Origin: Mesorhabditis belari
Lineage: Eukaryota > Nematoda > Chromadorea > Rhabditida > Rhabditidae
Direction: 5' to 3'
NCBI GenBank assembly: GCA_958450365.1
Contig: CAUEEP010000895.1
Location: forward strand, 661,001-725,000
DNA length: 64,000 nucleotides
Both the position numbers and the translations under genes were made by a program. The notes beneath the pieces were generated by a model. That model saw only the letters and a program-made list of their open reading frames with translations, was not told where the DNA came from and did no database searches. This document shows, piece by piece, positions 1 to 9,667 of the stretch. How positions within the stretch are numbered: the first letter of the stretch is position 1; every line of letters starts with the position of its first letter.

Positions 1-702
1 GCAGTGACAAGATGTTGAACAGTAGGGAAACGTTTTTTTACTGAAGCAGAGATGTCACGAAAGACGAGGGCCTGGGTGAGGACGAGGTATCTGAAAATTG
101 GCGAATGGAAACTGGTGGTTAGATTATGGTAGTGCCTTTTAGAAAACGGATTACCTCATAATATTGCGACGAATGATCCTCGCTCGCACATCGGCTCCTC
201 GAATCAGGCAAGAGACAAGCAGCATTGGGCTGAACGGGGAAAATAGATTTGATCTAACCAATAATTTACCGGGATTGAGCCCTTGATGCCGACTAAGATA
301 CAGGGCTCTTAGCCAGTCGGCTATGACGGTCATCAAGAATCCCTTGAAAATCTCACCTATCCACCCATCCAATATTCATGAAAACGTCCCACCAACGCGT
401 GAACACCGTTGACACATAGAAACCCAACATGAAAGTGATTGGGATGTAATCAGAATAGGCATAGAAAAAGATGCACAGATCCTCGAAAATACTGAACACA
501 GGTTTCTTGTGGAAAATTGGGTTCATTCTGGTGCACACGAACGTTATGGGGAATCCTGTGCGCCAGGTATGTTATTTGAGCTGAAAGTACAAGAATCTAG
601 CCTACGCTCTTTGTTCCTTGTCGAGCATCATTCTGTATGTGAAAGAAAGACACGAATAGACGGCCAGCCATGTCGCCAACTCTGTCCAAACGCTTTTCCA
701 AA
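1..702 (-). CDS. Bestrophin-family anion channel, partial (N-terminal part; runs off left edge)
   Basis: Bestrophins are pentameric membrane anion channels gated by calcium. Four exons are visible on the minus strand: 606-702, 357-528, 155-229 and 1-90, with reading phase kept across all three introns. Exon 606-702 reads WKSVWTELATWLAVYSCLSF..., the first transmembrane part. Exon 357-528 contains SDYIPITFMLGFYVSTVFTR followed by WWD; this is the bestrophin neck, where the Ile, Phe and Phe lining the constriction (IPxxFxLGF) are all present. Exon 155-229 gives CLIRGADVRARIIRRNIMR and exon 1-90 gives RYLVLTQALVFRDISASVKK then RFPTVQHLV, matching the family's RYxxL...VxKRFPT block. The first coding exon, carrying the usual short N-terminus, was not found upstream of 702. 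The C-terminal half lies outside the window. Family assignment is secure; which of the many nematode paralogues it is cannot be told. Confidence 0.9.
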
Positions 703-824
703 CTGGAACAAGATATAAACTCTAGAGCTGTTGAAAAAGAACTACTGTTACGGGAAGCAAGTATTTTATATTTAATCTGTAGCCGAAATGTTTGCTTTCT
801 TTAAAATAGCATAGATATGTTCAA

Positions 825-903
825 ATTGATTCCTAAGGCAAAACAAGACAAGGACAGACTAGAGCTCGGGCTAGATAAGCAAAATAAGCCTTAAGAATCA
901 ATA
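825..903. repeat. Small inverted-repeat element (about 80 bp)
   Basis: The end arms ATTGATTCCTAAGGC and GCCTTAAGAATCAAT are near-perfect inverted copies, about 80 bp apart. The size and structure fit a MITE remnant. It lies just upstream of the bestrophin exons. Confidence 0.55.
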
Positions 904-944
904 TGATTATATCTTGTTTAGCCTATCTCCCACTAGACATGAGA

Positions 945-1107
945 AAATTCCAAGCCAAACCTAATTCCATCTTCGTTTTCTGTTTTCTTAGCCGATTGCT
1001 CTGAAATTTTGTCTACAAACTGATTCTATCTGTAGACAAACTTTCAGAGCAATCGGTCAAGAAACAGCCGAGAAAACAATGGTTGAATTAGGTTCGGGTT
1101 GGAATTT
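945..1107. repeat. Palindromic foldback element (about 163 bp)
   Basis: The two halves are inverted copies over most of their length: AAATTCCAAGCCAAACCTAA at the left pairs with the right end, and TCTGAAA...TTTGTCTACA pairs with TGTAGACAAA...TTTCAGA around a short centre at about 1020-1035. No open reading frame. Probably a MITE able to form a long hairpin. Confidence 0.7.
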
Positions 1108-1306
1108 CCCCATTTCTATCTCCCACCTGATCCCCTCCATCGAAAGAGCAACCTGTAGAGACAAAAAAAGGAAGATGTTGAGACATCGAGGGAATAGTTG
1201 ACCGTCATTGATAAATAGATTCTCAAATGATCTTAAACAATTCGTTTCCTAAAACTCTCAAATAATCCATGATATTTTATGACTTGCGACATTTTTCCGA
1301 GAAAAT

Positions 1307-1932
1307 CCTCGGTTGGTGCTTTAAAGTGTGGTAAAACTACTGTACCCCTGCAATTTGCGCGAAATTTCATTTTATTCTTTCAACATTTCAACGCTTTTTC
1401 AACTAAAAATTCACAAAACAAAAGCAAAAGAAAATGATAAAAACAACTTAACTTAACATTAATTGGCATCAAGTTCGTGGAGTAGATTGTCGGGAAGTAA
1501 GTGGGTCTAAAAAACTCTACAAACAAAAGCTTTCGCGATAGAAAATGATAAAAACAACTCAACTTAACATTAGTTGGCATTTTTCAACTAAAAATTCACA
1601 AAACAAAAGCTTTCGCGATAGAAAATGATAAAAACAACTTAACTTAACATTAATTGGCATCAAGTTCGTGGAGTAGATTGTCGGGAAGTAAGTGGGTCTA
1701 AAAAAACTCTACAAACAAAGCTTCGGCCATAGAAAATGTTCTTAAAAACGTAACTTAGCTTTCTCCTCATTGTTTTCCGCAAAAACAAACGCGAATACAT
1801 CAGAAAACATCAGAAAAATACAAAAGAAATAAAATGAAATGAAAAATGAAAAAGAATGAAAATAAAAAAAAACTTCACACAAACTAAGGAGGGGTACGGT
1901 AGTTTTACCACGATTTAAAGCGCCAACCAAGG
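1307..1932. mobile_element. Non-autonomous DNA element with about 45-bp terminal inverted repeats and internal tandem duplication
   Basis: The left end (1307-1351) and the right end (1888-1932) are inverted copies over about 45 bp, both containing GGTAAAACTAC and ending CC(T)CGGTTGG/CCAACCAAGG. Inside, a unit of about 185 bp beginning TTTTCAACTAAAAATTCACA at about 1396 is repeated at 1582. There is no transposase open reading frame, so it would need a partner element to move. Confidence 0.7.
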
Positions 1933-2439
1933 CTTTTTGTCTTTTTTGTACAAAAAAAAACTCTCTTTTATATCGTTCAATGAAATGTTGTGATGAAAAT
2001 AAGGAAATTTATAAAAAAAAAAATGTTTGTAATGATTAAAAAATGATTCTATCAGAGAGAAACAAATTGAAAATTGATCTGTTTTTTTGAGAGGGGAAAA
2101 GTCAGCGCCCGTGTTGGCACTGAGTTGAGCTGGAAATGGGATTTGCATATGAAAATATAGGAAAAATCAAAAAATTTAAGCCAAATTTGGGGGTTATTTT
2201 GCGGAGAAATTAAGCCACAAAAATCACGTACAACCGTTTATTTACCCAAATCTTAAGTGCCAAATGGCGTGCGTTTATCGGAAACCACAAAGAACGAAAA
2301 GACGAAAGATGGAAACACTGGATTTTGAAGTCTTTTTGATTCTGTAAAACTCTGTAAAAGTTTCCAGAAAACTGTTAGAAAAGGGTTTTTAGGCTTAAAA
2401 TTTGCATATAGTGGTTTTCAGGGGTTTAGAAATTGATTA
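1933..2439. other. AT-rich gene-free stretch
   Basis: No reading frame with coding character, no RNA gene and no clear repeat are seen in this stretch. Confidence 0.5.
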
Positions 2440-2560
2440 AGAGTGTTTAAGAGTGTTTAAGAGTGTTTAAGAGTGTTTATGAGTGTTTATGAGTGTTTAT
2501 GAGTGTTTAAGAGTGTTTAAGAGTGTTTAAGGCTGTTGAAGAGTGTCTAAGAGTGTTTAT
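2440..2560. repeat. Tandem array, 10-bp unit GAGTGTTTAA
   Basis: About a dozen head-to-tail copies of GAGTGTTTAA or GAGTGTTTAT, degrading at the right end. Not coding. Confidence 0.9.
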
Positions 2561-2663
2561 TTTCACTCAAAATTTGTCTAAAGATTGAAAATCGAGGATT
2601 AGCTTAGCCATTAACTTAGCATGGCTTAACTTTTGCCTATTTTTTCATACTTTTTTCCTATTT

Positions 2664-2915
2664 GGTTCCTTTAAAGTTCCTTTACAGTTCCTTTACAGTT
2701 CCTTCATAGTTCTTATTTGGTTCCTTTAAAGTTCCTTTATAGATCCTATTTGGTTCCTTTAAAGTTCCTTTATAAATCCTATTTGGTTCCTTTAAAGTTC
2801 CTTTACAGTTCCTTTATAGTTCCTTTATAGTTCCTTTATAGTTCCTTTACAGTTCCTTTACAGTTCCTTTACAGTTCCTTTACAGTTCCTTTATAGTTCC
2901 TATTTGGTTCCTTTT
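2664..2915. repeat. Tandem array, about 12-bp unit AGTTCCTTTATA/ACA
   Basis: Roughly 20 copies of AGTTCCTTTA(T/C)A, interspersed with a longer variant ATTTGGTTCCTTTAA. It lies 100 bp from the preceding GAGTGTTTAA array but has a wholly different unit. Confidence 0.9.
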
Positions 2916-3329
2916 TTTTCACACTTGTTTCATTTCATAAAATTTGTCTAAACGCTAAAATGAAGCTAGAATTTGGGGGGAATTGATTTGGGGAAAAGGA
3001 AATCAACTCAAACCAAATCCAGATTTCTTTTCTCTTCACGAGAAAGGCAAAAAAAAAGAAAAAGAAAAAGTGATGAGAAGAGGAAAAGAAAGAATGTGAA
3101 CACTTTTCACACCTCATTCCCCTATTTTCCCCTAAAAAATTCCCTAAAATAATAGTTCATGCAGCTATTTCCCTAAAAAAGTGATGAGAAAAGGAAAAAG
3201 TGTGAACACTTTTCACATCTCATTCCCCTCACCTCATTTCTCATTTCATCATTCTTTTCTGAACATTCCAAATGATATAACGAAAGCTTTTCTTTATAAT
3301 TTTCTTTACTTTATAAGCTTCCGATCTTA

Positions 3330-4003
3330 TTCTTTAGGATTTTCAAACCAGAATTCATAATTCCTTAGAATAATTCCTTAGAATTATGATCACCACTAGA
3401 GAAGAGAAAATCTGTCGATCCTTTCCCTGATAATTTAACGTTTTTTGCATTTTTCTCTACACCAACCCTTTAATTTTGACGATTTTCAATATAATTCAAT
3501 GAAGAATAAAATTTGGCATCGAATGCCGCCAAGACTTTTGTCCATGACTGTATAGTCATGGACAAAAGTCTTGGCGGCTCCTGGGTGGCAACTTTCAAAC
3601 GCAAATTTAGGAACCTTCCCGAGAGGCTATAAAAAAGTTGCCACAAGTATTTTTGAGCATTTTTACTCTACTTTTAGCTATGACCAAGCATTGAACTCGA
3701 AAGTTTATTTTAAACAACAAAAATAAGCGTAAACGACAAAAAGGGTCACAAAAACAATGTAACAAAAGTCTTGGCGGCTTACTACAATACTCGTTTTTTT
3801 CTATTTTTTTGTGTTTCTTGCCTTCAAACCAGAATTCCTTAGAATTATGATCATAATTCCTTACAATTATGATCACCACTAGAGAAGAGAAAAATCTGTC
3901 GATCCTTTCCCTGATAATTTAACGTTTTTCGTATTTTTCTCTACACCAATCCTTCAATTTTGACGATTCAATTCAATGAAGAATAAAATTTGGCATCGAA
4001 TTA
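3330..4003. repeat. Direct duplication of about 170 bp split by a hairpin-bearing insert
   Basis: The segment at about 3338-3524 (from ATTTTCAAACC to ATTTGGCATCGAAT) recurs at about 3827-4001. Between the copies lies 3525-3778. That insert opens with a perfect palindrome at 3525-3578 (25-bp arms, GTAT centre) and ends with a further copy of ACAAAAGTCTTGGCGGC at 3762-3778. The layout suggests insertion of a transposon whose end is GCCGCCAAGACTTTTGT, plus duplication of the flank. Confidence 0.7.
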
Positions 4004-4107
4004 TATATAAAAAACAACTCAAAATATAATATCAATATAAAGTTATGAGACAAAAAGTGAAATCCCGTCCATGGTGAAGTTTAGGTTTTTAGCCAGCTTT
4101 GCATGGA

Positions 4108-4282
4108 TATTGCTTGCTTCACTTGCTTGCTTGCTTCACTTCCTTGCTTCACTTGCTTCACTTGCTTGCTTCACTTGCTTGCTTCACTTGCTTCACTTGC
4201 TTGCTTCACTTGCTTCACTTGCTTGCTTCACTTGCTTCACTTGCTTGCTTCACTTGCTTCACTTGCTTGCTTCATTTGCTTG
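4108..4282. repeat. Tandem array of CTTGCTTCA-type units
   Basis: Alternating ACTTGCTTC and ACTTGCTTGCTTC units. The array is open in all three forward frames because the unit has no stop codon, which is why it looks like a Leu/Ala/Cys-rich protein. It is not a gene. Confidence 0.85.
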
Positions 4283-4559
4283 CGCGGCGCCCAGTCATCA
4301 AGTGATTAGCGCTCATACACTGAGTGCTAGATTTCAAGGCTTCGAATTCACATCCGATCAAACACTTTCTCTTTATCAAAAGCACAAATGTAATAGAAAT
4401 AAAAAAGGCTTTCGCAAATTGTCTATTGTCAATTGTCAAATTTTCTCTAAGAAAAAACTGCGAAAACTGCTCAACTTTGACGCCGTTTTTCTCTATTTTC
4501 TTATAGGTGATTGCCCCAAACAAATTGCACTTTTATCTAGCAAAATTTTATGAGGATCC

Positions 4560-5400
4560 TTTTGAAACCAACCGTAAGTCGAACCGAGGTTTCTAAGCCA
4601 AGATATAGATCATTTTCCGTGTTTTCAAGCCATTTACTAAGCAAATCTTATTAGAATGCTCAAAAAAGTACAATTTGTTTGAGGTACTCACCTCGAGAAC
4701 GCCGAGAAAACGAGCGTCGAAGTTGACCAGCTTTCGCGGTTTTTTCTTAGAGAAAACCTGCGAAAGCCGGTCAACAAAGCTTGTTTTTCCTTGCTCCAGA
4801 GAGAGAAGTAATTTAGAAGTGAAAGAAATCAGCTATCGTGTGAGACTGCTTATATCTCGACATAGAACGTAGAGAAAAACGGCTTTGAAAAGTAGTGCGC
4901 TAAAGTGCCGTTTTTATACAGTCAAAATGGTACTTTAGTGCACTTTATTTTACTTTTCTATTTTACTCTATATCTCGACTTCCAGCAAACGGATTGACTT
5001 ACGGTTGGCTTTAAAAGAATTCTGATCAAATTTGGCTTAGGAAAAGTTGAATATGTTTTGTACATTATGTAAGAATAGAGGGAAAAATTGTGTCAAAGTT
5101 AACCTATTTACCTGCAGAAAGCCGATCAACTTTGACGGTTTATAATTCGAGGTACAGACTTTGGATCAACTTGAAGTTGATTTTAAAAGAATCCTCATCA
5201 AATTTAGCTTAAGAAAAGTTAAATTTGTTTTGTACACTAACCTGTAAGAATATAAAGAAAATTTGCGTCAAAGTTAACCTACTTACCTACAGAAGTCGAT
5301 CAACTTTGACTGCTTATAACTCGACGTACTGGCATCGGATCGACTTACGGTTGGTTTTAAAAGAATCCTCATAAAATTTGGCTAGAGAAAAGTGCAATTT
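4560..5400. repeat. Degenerate tandem repeat, about 185-bp unit, at least three copies
   Basis: Units carry the landmarks GACTTACGGTTGG, TTTTAAAAGAATCCTCAT, AAATTTGGCTTAG, TTTGTTTTGTACA, TTAACCTA.TTACCT.CAGAA and GATCAACTTTGAC in the same order at about 4985-5145, 5160-5310 and 5330-5400, with a more diverged copy before 4985. No coding frame runs through them. Confidence 0.75.
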
Positions 5401-5412
5401 GTTTGGGGGTAT

Positions 5413-5485
5413 TCAAAGCCAACGGGACTCGAAGCCGGGATCTTTCGCTTACCAGGCAACAGCGCTAAACGATTACACCATAGTG
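5413..5485 (-). repeat. tRNA-like sequence, copy 1 of a small family
   Basis: On the minus strand it reads TATGGTGTAATCGTTTAGCG, a D-arm/A-box-like segment, followed by GGTAAGCGAAAGATCCCGG and CTTCGAGTCCC, a B-box-like T-arm. The anticodon stem does not pair well, so this is a tRNA-derived repeat or pseudogene rather than a working tRNA. It shares the GGTAAGCxGAAGATCC core with copies near 9,760 and 9,965. Confidence 0.6.
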
Positions 5486-5499
5486 TTAACGATTACACC

Positions 5500-6255
5500 A
5501 CCGATTACACCATAATACACTTGTTTTTCCATGCTCTAGAGAGAGTTAAGTCATTTAGAAGTGAAAGAAATCTGCTATCGTGTTTTTTTCGATTTTAAAA
5601 AAAGTTTTCATTTGTTTAAATCCTTGAAGGCTTTTGGATACTTCTTATCCTCAGAGTTTTAAGATTAAAGTCATCATTTAAAGTACTGTACATTGATTTA
5701 AGCCTATCTTTCATCAATCAACCGTCTAAGTACGAAGACGAAGACGTCTAGCTTCACTGAGTTGACGATGAGTTCAAAGAAATCAAAGAAATCAAAGAAA
5801 TCAAAGAATTCAAAAAAAAAACGTCTCAAATTTTTCTCGATACATATGCAGAAAAAGCGAAACATTCGAAGTGATAAAAATCTTTTTTTTCAAAAGATAT
5901 TCAGTCCATTGCTTTTCTTTCTTTTCTTTTTTTCCTTTTTCTATCATCACAATCCATTTCTCTCTTTAGCTTTTCCTTTTTTTTTCTTCCTTTCCTTTTT
6001 TGAATGACTTGAAAAAACTCGCAAAATCGGCGCTTATTTCATGTTTTTTTTTCTCATAAAAAAAGAGTTCTCAACGATTTTTCGTAAGCTCATAAATTTT
6101 GATAATTTCTTATGAATTGTCTCATTTTATTGTTTTTTTTAAAACTAATCTAATCTTTCTTTTTGTTTAAAAATTCTTTTCCTACAGTACTTTTCTTACA
6201 GTACAGTTTAAAGCACAAAGTATTTCGTGAACACAGAGAAATGTTCATTGTCTAA
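5500..6255. other. Gene-free low-complexity stretch
   Basis: T-rich and A-rich runs and AATCAAAGA repeats at 5,778-5,810. The Lys/Phe-rich frame at 5762-6007 is composition-driven. Nothing is recognised. Confidence 0.5.
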
Positions 6256-6584
6256 AATCAAATTTTTAGATTATTAAATAAATCTTATAATTCTTATATA
6301 TGTCGTAGCCGAAGAAGTCTCAAATTTTTTCGCTAGCGAAACCTTCTTCGGCTAGCCGATTAAGTCTCAAAAATGAAATCTTGAGTTATGTATTGACTCA
6401 AGTCAATACCACAAACTCAAGCTCTCTAAAAGGCGCTTAAAAGCTAAGAACGCATTCTAGTTGCAGTTGCATTTTGCATTTTTCATTGCAAGTTGCATTT
6501 TTCGATTTTTTCGATTTTTTTCGGATTTTTTGAAATGATCCTGATCAAGTTGCATTTTTCGACCAAACAAACAAGTAGCACGTG

Positions 6585-6656
6585 TGGCTGACTGGTTAAG
6601 TGTCTTTTAACTTAATCGGAAGGTCGAGGGTTCGAACCCCCAGCGACATGGTCACC
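6585..6656 (+). repeat. tRNA-like module inside the foldback element
   Basis: The sequence GTGGCTGACTGGTTAAGTG resembles an A-box/D-arm, and GGTCGAGGGTTCGAACCCCC contains a perfect B-box with a pairing T-stem. The acceptor ends do not pair. Downstream GC-rich sequence to about 6,900 may be the body of a tRNA-derived SINE. Confidence 0.55.
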
Positions 6657-7005
6657 CCCCGACCCCCCCCCTTCGGGGAGAGGTTTCTGGAGGGCAGTGG
6701 GGTGTGGCCTCAGTTCTTTAAAGTGACAAGCCACCCTTCATCGTCATCTCCCCCACCACCAAAAAAGCTATTTAGTTCCCCATTGAGCTTAGGGTAGGGG
6801 GCCGTCTGTCAGCGTGGGGTAAGATATAGCCGATGTGTGTCGTTGTATTGTGATTGATATATTCTATGCGATAAATCACCACTGTAGCCCCGCGGTTTTT
6901 AAAAAAACTAAACAACAAAACTAAACAATAATACCAAAATAATACCAAACGAGATATAATGTGGCAAGGACTATCATTGGATCTCAAAAGAAGTAATCGA
7001 AATTT

Positions 7006-7245
7006 TTGTCAAGTTGTGCCCAGAATGCGAGCCCAAAAAAAGGAACACCAAAGAAAGGAATAGTCGTGAAGCCAATTGTTACAAAGGATTTCAACGAGAG
7101 ATGCCAGGTGGATTTAATCGATCTTCAATCTGTTCCCGATGAAGAATTCAAGTTTTTGATGGTCTACCAGGATCATTTCAAAAAAACGAAAAAAATCGAA
7201 AAATGCAAAATGCAACTGCAACTAGAATGCGTTCTTAGCTTTTAA
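7006..7245 (+). pseudogene. Integrase-core (rve-like) fragment of a retroelement/transposon
   Basis: The open frame contains KPIVTKDFNERCQVDLIDLQ, then SVPDEEFKFLMVYQDHF. The pattern (R)CQVDLIDxQSxPDxxxKFxxxYQDHxxK is the start of the integrase catalytic core in KRBA2-like and Ty3-like transposon proteins, where the first Asp of the DDE triad sits in QVDLID. The frame then runs straight into the inverted-repeat arm (about 7,190), so the rest of the catalytic domain is missing. It is a captured, broken fragment. Confidence 0.65.
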
Positions 7246-7400
7246 GCGCCTTTTAGAGAGCTTGAGTTTGTGGTATTGACTTGAGTCAATACATAACTCA
7301 AGATTTCATTTTTGAGACTTAATCGGCTAGCCGAAGAAGGTTTCGCTAGCGAAAAAATTTGAGACTTCTTCGGCTGAAATCTTTCATCGGCTACGACATA

Positions 7401-7524
7401 TAGAATTTGATCAAATTAACCTTGATTGAGCAAAATGACGGTGAAATTACAGTAGTTTATCTAAATAAACTACTGTAATTTCACCGTCATTTTTCTTAAT
7501 CAAGGTTAATTTAATCAAATTCTA
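7401..7524. mobile_element. Nested palindromic MITE (124 bp) inside a transposon arm
   Basis: Starts TAGAATTTGATC and ends with the inverse, almost one continuous hairpin centred at about 7,462. Its removal with one TATA restores the alignment of the two arms of the surrounding foldback element, so it inserted after that element and probably duplicated a TA-type target. Confidence 0.8.
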
Positions 7525-7796
7525 TATAAGAATTATAAGATTTAGATTTAATAATCTAAAAATTGATTATTTTTAATGAAAACTGATGGTGAGATTAGGA
7601 TATTTTTGTCTAAATATAGCCACTTTTTAGAAGAAGAATTTCAGTAATTAGATTTAGAGATTAAACCGATTTAAACTTATCATTTTGTTATTTAATATCT
7701 TTGACTTTAGTGAACTTAAGAGATAATCTTGTTTGATAATCTTGTTTGTTAATTTCTCAGTTGATTAGATGACGATGAAATGCACTGATTGATCGT

Positions 7797-8393
7797 TCTA
7801 TCTAGCTAGCTAGCTCTATCGTTCTATCTAGCTAGCTAGCTCTATCGTACTAGCTATTCTCTAAAAGATCCTTTAGTAAACTATTAGCATTTGATCAATT
7901 CGATTATTACAAATCGATTTGCAAGCTTTGTCAGCTTTGTCAGCTTTGTCAGCTTTGTCAGCTTACAACTTTGTCATTTAGCTTTGTCATTGAACGAAAT
8001 CAAGATCAAAGTAATGTGTTCCACTGACAAAACTGCAATCTCTTCTCGTCATTTCTATATTAATAAGCATACTGTAATGAAATTAGATTTAAAAATTTAC
8101 GAACAATATTAGTACAATAACTACTGTATTTCTGATACTTATAAGTCTTATAAGTTTATAGTAAAACTAGCCGAGAAACTAGCCGAGAAACTAGCCGAGA
8201 AACTAGCCGAGAAACTAGCCGAGAAACTAGCCGAGAAACTAGCCTATTAATTAACGCTGAGTTTTACAACTATCTAGATCTTAGATTATTTTTAAACGTT
8301 AGCTTACCTTAGGCTTAGCTTAGGTAGATGATAAAAGTTCAGCTTTCCCTGGCTTTTATCGAGCATAACCCTTTGCACTTTTCTTTCATTCGA
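7797..8393. repeat. Left copy of a segmental duplication with private tandem arrays
   Basis: Contains TCTATCTAGCTAGCTAGC arrays (7,797-7,850), AGCTTTGTC repeats (7,925-7,965) and six or seven copies of the 14-mer AACTAGCCGAGAAA (8,165-8,250). The flanks at about 8,040-8,393, from CATTTCTATATTAATAAGCA to TTTGCACTTTTCTTTCATT, recur at 9,040-9,495, and the piece around 7,985-8,035 recurs at about 8,450-8,500. Confidence 0.8.
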
Positions 8394-8639
8394 TTTGCAA
8401 GCTTTGCTTTACAACTTTGTCATTTAGCTTTGTCATTTAGCTTTATCATTGAACGAAATCAAGATCAAAGTAATGTGTTCCACTGACAAAACTTCAATCA
8501 CTTCTCGTTATTACTTCGTTTTGCCGATCACTCGATCATTTGAAGACAAAGGAATTGAACTCAGCAAGAAAAACTTTAAATGAAGAGAAAGGGGGAAGAG
8601 TGGGGGGGAAAAAGTTGATGTGGCATTATTAAATCATAG

Positions 8640-8800
8640 AGTTAAGCTGGGGGAGGCTGGGGGGAGGCTGGGGAGAGGTTGGGGGAGAAGCTGTGGAGAG
8701 GCTGGGGGAAGAGGCTGGGGGGAGAAGCGGGGAGAGGCTGGGGGGAGAGGCTGGGTGGAGAGGCTGGGGAGAAGCTGGGGAGAGGCTGGGTGGAGGGGAG
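8640..8800 (+). repeat. G-rich minisatellite GGCTGGGGAGA
   Basis: About 14 units built from GAGGCTGGGG and GAGAAGCTGGGG. Runs of four to six guanines recur every 8-14 bases on the plus strand, so the stretch has clear G-quadruplex potential. It is flanked by an AT-rich genome and its composition is strongly atypical. Open in several frames because of the repeat; not a gene. Confidence 0.85.
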
Positions 8801-9039
8801 TGGTCGACCTTAGTTCGATGCTTTTATAAAAACAAAACTCTGTTTTCTTTTTATAGACTTGTCCATTTCTTGCTTTCATTATCATTCTCGAGCTTCACAT
8901 TCCATTATCAACTTTAGGGTTTAATCTTTTGCAATGACACTCGAGAATGATAATGAAAGCAACGAGTTTTCGATTTGAAAGCTTAACGTTCTAGTTTTTG
9001 GCTAACTTTACTGTTTACTTTAATAGTTTTTCTTTATTA

Positions 9040-9495
9040 TTTCATTTCTATATTAATAAGCATACTGTAATGAAATTAGATTTAAGGTTACGAACAATAT
9101 TAGTACAATAACTACTGTATTTATTATACTTATAAGTCGATTGTTTATAGTAAAACTAGTCTAGAAACTAGCCTAGAAACTAGTCTAGAAACTAGCATAG
9201 AAACTAGTCTAGAAACTAGCCTAGAAACTAGTCTAGAAACTAGCGTAGAAACTAGTCTAGAAACTAGTCTAGAAACTAGCCTAGAACCTAGTCTAGAAAT
9301 TAGTCTAGAAACTAGTCTAGAAACTAGCCTAGAAACTAGAAACTAGCCTATTAATTAACGCTGAGTTTTACAACTATCTAGATCTTAGATTATTTTTAAA
9401 CGCTAGCTTACCTTAGGCTTAGCTTAGGTAGATGATAAAAGTTGAGCTTTCCCTGACTTTTATCGAGCATAACCCTTTGCACTTTTCTTTCATTC
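9040..9495. repeat. Right copy of the segmental duplication, carrying a CTAGAAACTAG array
   Basis: Same flanks as 8,040-8,393, but the central array (9,150-9,355) is built from the 20-mer CTAGAAACTAGTCTAGAAAC and variants instead of AACTAGCCGAGAAA. The arrays have diverged in unit and copy number while the flanks stayed close to identical. Confidence 0.8.
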
Positions 9496-9667
9496 TGCGC
9501 TCTTTCAAGGCCATCCATTCCATCGTTGAATGATCATCTTCTTAAGATCATTCTCTTTCTTCACTTTTCTTTTCCTTGCACACTTATCTCCTTTCCAACC
9601 GCACACTTTTCTTCAGCACTTATGCTTCACTTCAGACTCTTTTACAATGCATTTTGCCTTTTTGATG

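Larger units (their letters stand above)
6256..7568. mobile_element. Composite foldback transposon with long terminal inverted repeats
   Basis: The left arm (about 6256-6486) and right arm (about 7194-7568) are inverted copies: TTTTTAGATTATTA, TCTTATAATTCTTATATA, TGTCGTAGCCGAAG, TTTCGCTAGCGAAA, AAGCTCTCTAAAAGGCGCTT and AGTTGCAGTTGCATTTTGCA each recur in reverse. The right arm is interrupted by a second palindromic element at 7401-7524. The unique centre carries a tRNA-like module (6590-6655) and an integrase-like fragment (7006-7200). It is a non-autonomous element that has picked up other transposon parts. Confidence 0.8.

Noticed and set aside
4071..4553. 160-residue Leu/Ala/Cys-rich forward open frame
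   Set aside because: It is produced by the CTTGCTTCA tandem array, which is open in all three frames; the remainder has no coding character.
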